Positions 14,765 to 19,924 of a DNA stretch of 19,924 bases are shown here, piece after piece. The notes under the pieces were generated by a model. It was given only the letters and a program-made list of their open reading frames with translations, searched no databases and was not told the origin of the DNA. Numbering within the stretch: the stretch's first letter is position 1; the number at the start of each line of letters is the position of its first letter. A program made the position numbers and the translations under genes. Origin of the DNA: Bacteroidota bacterium (lineage in GTDB: Bacteria > Bacteroidota > Bacteroidia > Bacteroidales > VadinHA17); the NCBI GenBank assembly GCA_016718875.1, contig JADKBL010000045.1, positions 1-19,924 of the forward strand. Reading direction: 5' to 3'.

Positions 14765-15388
14765 ATGGCAAACGACAACAAAAATCAGCAGCACAATATT
14801 TTGAAAGGGTACAATATGCTGCTGTATTTTGCAGGCACGATGATAATGTACGAACCTGCAGAAGAATGCATAGTCGATTTCTGGAAAGAAGGGATACTAA
14901 AAAAGCTCCCTGTATCGAGCCTAAATCCCAATTTTATGAAAGCAGAATCGCAGCTGAGAGAATCTTGTACTGACAAGTCATCTAATACAGAAGCAATGAC
15001 TGAAGACTACTTCAGGCTTTTCAAAAGGGAAATCATGCCATTGGCTCCGTTTTACGAATCATTTTACACAGACAAGGCCTCACTAACAGGAAAATCAGAT
15101 TCATTGCAGGTTACCGGCTTTTATGACTCATACGGCTGGAGACCCAAATTCAGAAATGAGAAGAAGGATGATCATCTTGGGATTGAGTTGCTATTCCTGT
15201 CAATACTTGTAGAAAAGTATATGGTTTTAGATGATGAAGCGTGCCGTGGTGAAATGAGAAATGAAATAAGGAGGTTCATCAAACAGCATATTCTGTCGTG
15301 GATACCCGAATGGAACAGAAAGGTACAGGAAAATTCTGCTACAATAAGTTATAAAGGAATTGCTTCATTAATAATTGCCTGTGTCTAA
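14765..15388 (+). CDS. TorD/DmsD-family cytoplasmic chaperone, possibly truncated
   Basis: All-helical chaperone of the TorD/DmsD/NarJ type, which binds and protects molybdoenzymes before Tat export. 207 residues. Seen: YFAGTMIMYEPAEECIVDFW (21-40); FYESFYTDKASLTG (96-109), equivalent to the Y-E-S segment before the second half; the family signature DDHLGIELLFLSIL (135-148); FIKQHILSWIPEW (171-183), matching the F-x4-L-x-W-x3-F block. No molybdoenzyme, Tat gene or maturation gene is in the window, so its client is unknown. The frame ends at TAA 15386 inside what looks like the last helix (GIASLIIACV). The same frame continues open for 21 more codons (DIHSILKNRN onward) to TAG 15452, so the stop may be a nonsense change or a consensus error. 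Confidence 0.72.
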   Translation: MANDNKNQQHNILKGYNMLLYFAGTMIMYEPAEECIVDFWKEGILKKLPVSSLNPNFMKAESQLRESCTDKSSNTEAMTEDYFRLFKREIMPLAPFYESFYTDKASLTGKSDSLQVTGFYDSYGWRPKFRNEKKDDHLGIELLFLSILVEKYMVLDDEACRGEMRNEIRRFIKQHILSWIPEWNRKVQENSATISYKGIASLIIACV

Positions 15389-15443
15389 GATATTCATTCG
15401 ATCCTCAAGAACAGGAATGAGCTTACCAGTCAGCCCGATTACC

Positions 15444-15830
15444 TCAGAAATTAGGGTTAAAGAAACTGATAATTGCTCCGATATAATACTCCCTCCATCC
15501 TTCTGCTATATCATCAAATTCTTCGTCGGGTATATTGGTATGTTCAACAGTGACACTTGAATTATCCTTATCAGGGAAAACAGAGATAGTAACTATAGAT
15601 TTTTCAGTCTGATCGCCAAAATACCACTCCTGAACCAGCTTTTTGTTCTGGATAAATTCAATATTCTTTCCGGTAATATCACCTTCCCATAATGAAAATT
15701 CGCTGCCAGGCTCAGTGCTCATCTCTGCGGGATACCCCGACCATAATTCAATCGTATACGGATTAGTAATAGCCGAATAGACATCAGATGGTTCGGCATT
15801 GATACGAAAAGTCTTTTTAAATGTCTTCAT
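15444..15830 (-). CDS. SRPBCC / AHSA1-like small protein
   Basis: 128 residues from ATG 15830 (MKTFKKTFRINAEPSDVYSA). START/Bet v1-like helix-grip fold of the AHSA1 (activator of Hsp90 ATPase-like) kind. Seen: the N-terminal strand followed by EPSDVYSAITNPYTIELW (14-31), the central GSEFSLWEGDITGKNIEF, LVQEWYF, and the C-terminal helix motif EEFDDIAEGWREYYIGAI. The frame opens further upstream, but those codons lie in repeat-like DNA (15863-15892), so ATG 15830 is chosen. Ligand or partner unknown. It converges on the TorD-like gene. If the TorD readthrough to 15454 is real, the two 3' ends overlap by 11 bases. No clear promoter seen. Confidence 0.75.
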   Translation of the reverse strand: MKTFKKTFRINAEPSDVYSAITNPYTIELWSGYPAEMSTEPGSEFSLWEGDITGKNIEFIQNKKLVQEWYFGDQTEKSIVTISVFPDKDNSSVTVEHTNIPDEEFDDIAEGWREYYIGAIISFFNPNF

Positions 15831-15862
15831 GTGTCTATCTTTTTCTACTAAAGTCCGATTAT

Positions 15863-15892
15863 GGGGGTTCTTTGCTGCGCTCAGGAATAACA
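15863..15892. repeat. Short dispersed-repeat-like sequence upstream of the SRPBCC gene
   Basis: Read on the minus strand, TTCCTGAGCGCAGCAAAGAA resembles the common CTGAGCGAAGCGAAGAATC word scattered between genes in many Bacteroidota and other genomes, as far as I recall. Only this one copy is in the window, so dispersed status cannot be shown here. Confidence 0.35.
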
Positions 15893-15934
15893 ATTACTTA
15901 ACGAGTGTTTGTTTTCATCTCATCAATCAAACAG

Positions 15935-16930
15935 CTATTTTAACTCCGACAGATATCTTTCAGCGTCAATTGCTGCCATACAACCCGATCCTGCAGCGGT
16001 AACTGCCTGACGATAATGAGGATCCTGAACATCACCTGCTGCAAAAACACCAGGCACATTTGTCTTTGAAGTACCCGGAATTGTTTTTATATAACCTACT
16101 TCATCTGTCTCAAGATAATTCTTAAAGATATCTGAATTCGGAGTATGTCCTATTGCAAGGAAGAAACCATCAATTTTAATATTTACCAATTCGGATTCAG
16201 GGGTTCCTTTCTTTTTAACAAGAGTTGCACCTTCCACTCCGTTTTCACCAAACAGATCAAGTGTCTGATGCTCCCATAATACTTCTATGTTACTGGTATT
16301 CATAACCTTCTCCTGCATAGCTTTGGATGCTCTTAAAACATCTCTTCTGACAATTAAGTATACTTTATTGCATAATCCTGCCAGATAAGTTGCCTCTTCA
16401 GCAGCTGTATCTCCGCCCCCAACAACTGCAACATCTTTGCCTCTGTAAAAGAAACCATCGCATGTTGCACAGGCAGATACTCCCTGCCCTGCATATTTTG
16501 TTTCTGCTTCCAGTCCCAGATATCTTGCAGTAGCTCCCGTAGCAATTATGACTGCATCAGCAACAACTACTTTATTTTCATCAATTGTTACTTTGTGCTT
16601 TTTTCCTGAGAAATCGGCAGCAGTTGCAATTCCAAATCTTATCTCAGCTCCAAAACGTTCTGCCTGTTTTTTAAGATCTTCCATCATTTCCGGTCCGGTA
16701 ATACCATCGGGGTATCCCGGGAAATTATCAACTTCTGTTGTGGTTGTTAGCTGCCCTCCCATTTGCATTCCTGTGTAGAGCACAGGCTTAAGGTTGGCCC
16801 TGGAAGCATAAATTGCAGCAGTATAACCTGCAGGCCCTGATCCTATTATTAGGCATTTTACATTTTCAATAGTCTCAATTTGCTTATTCTCAGATTCTTT
16901 CTGAATATCTAGTGGCTTAAAAATGTCCAT
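15935..16930 (-). CDS. trxB: Thioredoxin-disulfide reductase TrxB
   Basis: FAD- and NADPH-dependent enzyme that reduces thioredoxin in the cytoplasm. 331 residues from ATG 16930. Seen: FAD-binding GSGPAG (30-35), GGQLTTTTEVDNFPGYP (58-74), the redox-active CATC at 154-157 followed by DGFFYRGKDVAVVGGGDTA with the NADPH motif GGGDTA (171-176), and the C-terminal FAD site VFAAGDVQDPHYRQAVTAAG. About 22 residues precede the first strand, slightly longer than in Escherichia TrxB. The open frame extends to 17053, but that part crosses the promoter and reaches the tRNA terminator, so ATG 16930 is the start. Same strand as the upstream tRNA but separated from it by a terminator. Confidence 0.96.
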   Translation of the reverse strand: MDIFKPLDIQKESENKQIETIENVKCLIIGSGPAGYTAAIYASRANLKPVLYTGMQMGGQLTTTTEVDNFPGYPDGITGPEMMEDLKKQAERFGAEIRFGIATAADFSGKKHKVTIDENKVVVADAVIIATGATARYLGLEAETKYAGQGVSACATCDGFFYRGKDVAVVGGGDTAAEEATYLAGLCNKVYLIVRRDVLRASKAMQEKVMNTSNIEVLWEHQTLDLFGENGVEGATLVKKKGTPESELVNIKIDGFFLAIGHTPNSDIFKNYLETDEVGYIKTIPGTSKTNVPGVFAAGDVQDPHYRQAVTAAGSGCMAAIDAERYLSELK

Positions 16931-16953
16931 TTTATAATTTGTTAAATTCAATG

Positions 16954-16961
16954 CAAATATA
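16954..16961 (-). promoter_or_regulatory. -7 promoter element of trxB
   Basis: Minus strand TATATTTG (16961-16954) matches TAnnTTTG exactly and ends 23 nt before ATG 16930. No convincing -33 is seen. The surrounding 17 bases (16951-16967) are nearly identical to those around the tRNA-Pro -7 box. Confidence 0.6.
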
Positions 16962-17037
16962 ATCAACTTTGATTTCCTGAATGTGATAAAAGTTACAGAA
17001 GATATTATCCTTCCGGTCAAAGGCTTGATGTACTGGC

Positions 17038-17073
17038 AAAAAAAAGAGTCCATTTAAAACGGACTCTTTTTTT
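17038..17073 (-). terminator. Intrinsic terminator after tRNA-Pro
   Basis: The 6-bp stem GAGTCC/GGACTC (17046-17051 with 17061-17066) is flanked by eight A (17038-17045) and seven T (17067-17073) on the plus strand. It therefore works as a terminator in either direction, with an extended A-T stem. It directly follows the tRNA 3' end on the minus strand and separates it from trxB. Confidence 0.9.
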
Positions 17074-17074
17074 G

Positions 17075-17148
17075 TCGGGGTGATCTGACTCGAACAGACG
17101 ACCCCTTGCACCCCATGCAAGTGCGCTAGCCAACTGCGCCACACCCCG
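17075..17148 (-). tRNA. tRNA-Pro (anticodon GGG)
   Basis: 74-nt cloverleaf on the minus strand. Acceptor stem CGGGGTG/CACCCCG (7 bp, with C1-G72 and A73 as in bacterial tRNA-Pro). D arm with AGTTGGCTAGC. Anticodon stem CTTGC/GCAAG with loop ATGGGGT, placing GGG at 17114-17112. T stem GTCTG/CAGAT around TTCGAGT. The 3' CCA is not encoded; the sequence continues ACAAAAAAA. GGG reads CCC and CCU codons. Confidence 0.95.
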
Positions 17149-17154
17149 CTTTTG

Positions 17155-17180
17155 ACCGCCGTAGCCTTGGCAAAGGCGGT
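17155..17180. repeat. Short palindromic repeat in the tRNA-Pro leader
   Basis: ACCGCC (17155-17160) and GGCGGT (17175-17180) form a perfect 6-bp stem, with a possible inner GCC-AA-GGC stem. The word resembles CCGCCGTAGC...GCAAAGGCGG elements that I recall as dispersed in Bacteroidota. It lies between the tRNA promoter and the mature tRNA 5' end, 6 nt upstream of nucleotide 1. Confidence 0.65.
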
Positions 17181-17192
17181 ATAAATCTTATG

Positions 17193-17223
17193 CAAAAATA
17201 ATCAACAATTCTGATAATGCAAA
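17193..17223 (-). promoter_or_regulatory. Promoter of tRNA-Pro
   Basis: Minus strand TTTG (17223-17220), exactly 19 nt spacer, then TATTTTTG (17200-17193): a perfect match to the Bacteroidota consensus TTTG-N19-TAnnTTTG. The start of transcription should fall near 17186, giving a pre-tRNA leader of roughly 40 nt that contains the palindrome at 17155-17180. This is the best promoter in the window. Confidence 0.75.
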
Positions 17224-17371
17224 TTACCATCAGAAACACGATCTGTCATCAAAGTAACCTATTGGAAACTAGACAGATCTTCTTTATTCCAATTCCTGTA
17301 TTAATTAAATTTATGTATAATAACTCAGATTACAAAACTTACAGTCGTCTTACAAATCCTTACAAAAGAAA

Positions 17372-18119
17372 TCAATTGTGCTTAAGAAGGTCCAGTAATA
17401 CTTTAATCTTATCATAGGAAATAACACATTTGAAATCTATACCGTTTGAGTGGAGTATGCACTCAGTTTTTGGAGTTTATTTTTTTTAGAAATCTGAGAT
17501 TGATTATGAAGGTTCTGCCAGTCCTGAAAAAAAATACAGGATCAAGCTGTTCTTCAACTTTGCCGAGCGACATTGTTACAGTTTCTTTCCTGCCATCACT
17601 GAGTTGAAAACTGGAGTAATTACCTGCGGCTTCAACATATACAAGTTCAGTCGGATCAATTATTAAAATACCTGACACATTTCTGTATATAAGCTTATTT
17701 AGTACTTCTTTAAGTATTTCAGGCTTCTGAACTGATCCTGTCTGCTGCAAAGTAATACATCGTTTCATTGTTATTGCCAGACGTTCCGGATCAATTGGCT
17801 TCAACAGATAATCGAATGCAGCATATTCGAAGGCCCTGACGGCAAATTCATCAAATGCAGTTGTGAAAACAATAACAGGAGCAATGTCCTTTACCTCTGA
17901 AAGTTCATCAACTATTTCAAATCCGCTTTTACCCGGCATCCTGATATCCAGGAATACAATATCAGGTTTAAGTTTGCTAATCAGATCTACTGCCTTATCA
18001 GGGTTAGTAGTAAATCCTGTTACCCTTGCACTGCCGTTCGAAGTAATAAGGTCACTTAACAGATCAAGAGACTTTTGTTCATCCTCAATGATCACTGCCG
18101 TTAATTTTGCATTGCCCAT
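17372..18119 (-). CDS. LytTR-type response regulator, frameshifted near its C-terminus
   Basis: Receiver plus LytTR DNA-binding domain, the partner of the sensor kinase encoded just upstream. Receiver (about 6-120): acidic pair Glu12/Asp13, phospho-acceptor Asp58 in FLDIRMPG, Thr86-Thr87, Lys107 in YLLKPID. LytTR domain from about 145: LVYVEAAGNYSSFQLSDG and FFRTGRTFIINLRFLKKINS. The frame stops at 17463 after residue 218. Removing one A from the A5 run at 17467-17471 gives KTECILHSNG and the last strands and helix of LytTR, ending at TGA 17372, 248 residues in all, the usual length. A GTG precedes the first ATG; ATG 18119 is preferred. DNA target unknown. Confidence 0.92.
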
Positions 18120-18237
18120 CACTAAATCACTTTTATCAGACTCTCACAAATACAAATATGCAATTAATAAACTACAGAATAAAATAAAGGTCAAATCAAA
18201 GGCAAAAAGTTTTCAGATAATTCAATTATGTTTTTCA

Positions 18238-19924
18238 CTAAAAATATTTCACTTCATCGTCCCTGATTACTGTAAGCTCATCAATTCTGAAGCTATATCG
18301 GTCGGGTATTATAATAACTACTTCAGTACCAGATGTATGTCCCTCATTCCCCAGGTCCCTAATTTCAAGGGTAGCCTGAAGATTATTACTTTCTCCTGTA
18401 ATCTCAAATATCCGGCTTATAGTCCTTATTCCATAACCGGTCCCGCTCGTACTTATCTCTTTTGAAGCACTCCTCCCGATTCCGTTGTCTCTTACAATGA
18501 TTTTATGAAAATCTCCTGAATGGGTTATAGCTATTTCAAGTGATCCACCTTCTTTTAAATTCTCCAAACCATGCTTCAATGCGTTCTCTACAAATGTCTG
18601 TATTGTCATTTTAGGAATTTCCAGAGACATATTCACTTCATTTTCTACCTGTATTGTATAACTGAACCTATCCCCAAATCTCAACTTCTGTAATTCACAG
18701 TAGTTCCTTACAAATTCCAGCTCCTCCGAAATAGGTTTCAGAAGCGATGTGCTGTCCCTGAGCGATGTCCTTAATAATGAGGATAATCTTGTAAGATACA
18801 GGTATGCAGCTTTCCTGTCATTTTTCATAATAAGAGAACCTACAGAAGAAATAGCATTAAAAGTAAAGTGAGGGTCAAATTCCTTAAGAAATGAATTCAT
18901 CTGCAAACGGAGAAGTTCTGATCTCAGTTTTTGCTTTTCCTCATTGAAAATCTGTGTTTTTCTTATAAGCAATCTGGTAACTACAACTGTAACTACAATA
19001 ACAAGTGTCAGAATGGAAATGATAAACAGATTAGTTTCCCAGAATGCCTTGGCTATCGAAAAATTTAGTATCAGAGGCTCCTGTGTTTCAAAACCGTCAG
19101 CATTAATACTCCTTAAAAGGAACGAGTATTTGCCGGGCTGCAGATTTCTGAAAATGACTTCCCTCCGTTCAAAGGGCAAAGACCATTTATTGTCAGTTCC
19201 CTTCAACAGGTACTGATATCTGACCTTTTCAGGATTTGTTGTTGAAATACCTGTAAATGTAATTCGTATTTTAATCTGATCTCTTCTTAGTTTTATATCG
19301 GCGGGTATCCCATAATAGAAATCACCCTTTCGGACAGGATCCCACGTTTGGGAATCTGTTTCAAAATATAATCCTGTAAAATGAACTGATGGCGGATTCA
19401 TATTTTTTTTCACCATCGAGGGATCAAATCTGACCAGGTTTTCCGATGTTAGTATCCATACTTTGCCATCTTCCCCATTCATTATTCCATTATCGAGTGA
19501 TTCGGCACCAGGGTAACCATCTGTTTTATCATAGATCCGGTAATAGTCACTGGCTCCATTATAAAATTTATCTATGTCAATAAGGCATATATCGGTTATC
19601 CTGCCAACAATAAGATGAGAGCCGTCCGGAATACTGATAACATTAGCGGGTTTATTTATAGATAAAGGAAGTCCATGACTGAAATTTTTATTATCCCTTC
19701 CCCTGAAAAACAATCCCTCCTCTGAAGTTACCCATATTCCTCCGTACTTGTCTTTCTCCAGCTTGTAGGTAAAAAAATCAGGCAGAACCTGATCAGCAAC
19801 CTTCACGGACTTATTATCAAAATACCTGACCAGTCCTTTATGTCCCGACATCCAGTAAAATCCCGAATCATCCTTAACAATACCCTCAACAACCCCGAGA
19901 TTATCAGGTACATATTGATCATTT
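18238..19924 (-). CDS. Sensor histidine kinase with propeller/Y_Y_Y sensor region (LytS/His_kinase type), 5' end beyond the window
   Basis: Membrane sensor of a two-component system; about 561 codons are in the window. At the edge the frame is still open and reads VPDNLGVVEGIVKDDSGFYW, a two-component-regulator propeller blade, so the N-terminal propeller lies outside. Counting from Met at 19851: further blades to about 145; Y_Y_Y domain at about 190-268 (RYQYLLKGTDNKWSLPFERR; LQPGKYSFLLRSIN); membrane segment at about 274-296; His_kinase domain with DPHFTFNAISS (phospho-His about 328); N-box VENALKHGLENL (about 421-432); G boxes RDNGIGR (454-460) and GTGYGIRTI (470-478). No receiver is fused at the C-terminus; the LytTR regulator follows 118 nt downstream. 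Input unknown. Confidence 0.93.
   Translation of the reverse strand, partial: NDQYVPDNLGVVEGIVKDDSGFYWMSGHKGLVRYFDNKSVKVADQVLPDFFTYKLEKDKYGGIWVTSEEGLFFRGRDNKNFSHGLPLSINKPANVISIPDGSHLIVGRITDICLIDIDKFYNGASDYYRIYDKTDGYPGAESLDNGIMNGEDGKVWILTSENLVRFDPSMVKKNMNPPSVHFTGLYFETDSQTWDPVRKGDFYYGIPADIKLRRDQIKIRITFTGISTTNPEKVRYQYLLKGTDNKWSLPFERREVIFRNLQPGKYSFLLRSINADGFETQEPLILNFSIAKAFWETNLFIISILTLVIVVTVVVTRLLIRKTQIFNEEKQKLRSELLRLQMNSFLKEFDPHFTFNAISSVGSLIMKNDRKAAYLYLTRLSSLLRTSLRDSTSLLKPISEELEFVRNYCELQKLRFGDRFSYTIQVENEVNMSLEIPKMTIQTFVENALKHGLENLKEGGSLEIAITHSGDFHKIIVRDNGIGRSASKEISTSGTGYGIRTISRIFEITGESNNLQATLEIRDLGNEGHTSGTEVVIIIPDRYSFRIDELTVIRDDEVKYF

Noticed and set aside
16931..17053. Longer thioredoxin reductase start reaching into the tRNA terminator
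   Set aside because: The extension crosses the trxB -7 box and ends in the A/T tract of a terminator; family sequence begins after ATG 16930.
17083..17140. Reading the tRNA as tRNA-Ala or tRNA-Met from the TGC or CAT near the anticodon
   Set aside because: With a 5-bp stem CTTGC/GCAAG the 7-base loop is ATGGGGT, which places GGG at positions 34-36; C1-G72 and A73 also fit proline.
17240..17279. Inverted repeat GATCTGTC/GACAGATC as a terminator of the response regulator or an operator
   Set aside because: Only 8-bp arms with a 24-nt loop, no T-tract, and it lies about 90 nt beyond the corrected stop; chance is plausible.
17863..18465. 200-codon open frame on the plus strand
   Set aside because: Antisense to the response regulator and the end of the sensor kinase, no recognisable domain and no promoter or start signal.

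Overview
The window looks like a chromosomal segment of a Bacteroidota bacterium, probably Bacteroidales or Marinilabiliales. The reasons are a SusC/RagA-type TonB-linked porin, a Bacteroidota-type omega subunit, a DUF4835 protein, an alpha-oxoamine synthase of the sphingolipid/KBL type, AT-rich promoters with the Bacteroidota -7 box TAnnTTTG, weak Shine-Dalgarno signals, and several palindromic repeats of kinds I associate with this phylum. Nearly all genes are ordinary core or catabolic genes. I see no phage, transposase, CRISPR array or defence island.

Layout: 1-1147 (-) is the 5' part of a SusC-like gene, cut by the window edge and carrying a one-base frameshift. 1250-4347 (-) is a histidine-degradation pair, hutI then ftcD, with a large palindromic repeat between them. 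Both genes are broken by single- or two-base indels although the amino-acid sequence reads on in another frame. 4515-5882 (+) is a stand-alone Omp85-type barrel. 5975-7279 (-) is a DUF819 membrane protein converging on it.

7339-13203 (-) is one tightly packed housekeeping operon: bamD - rpoZ - coaBC - DUF4835 gene - recN - fabI. It ends in a clear intrinsic terminator. Gaps are 7-17 nt, so co-transcription from the promoter in front of bamD is likely. It combines outer-membrane assembly, RNA polymerase omega, CoA synthesis, recombination repair and fatty-acid synthesis. Divergent from it, 13372-14616 (+), is the alpha-oxoamine synthase with its own promoter and terminator. Then come an orphan TorD/DmsD-family chaperone (14765-15388, +), a small SRPBCC/AHSA1 protein (15444-15830, -), thioredoxin reductase (15935-16930, -) and a tRNA-Pro(GGG) (17075-17148, -) with a good promoter and terminator. 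The right end, 17372-19924 (-), is a LytS/LytTR-type two-component pair. The sensor has a propeller and Y_Y_Y periplasmic part, and the regulator carries a one-base frameshift near its C-terminus.

The most useful observation is the set of indels: six in all (one in susC, three in ftcD, one in hutI, one in the response regulator), plus a possible nonsense codon in the TorD gene. All keep family-like sequence on both sides and several lie in A/T runs. This points either to uncorrected consensus errors in the assembly or to very recent inactivation. Raw-read inspection would decide. I found no convincing new biological system. Secondary points are a Cys-to-Ser change at the CoaC catalytic position, a terminator fused to a promoter, and a repeat hairpin inside a pre-tRNA leader.
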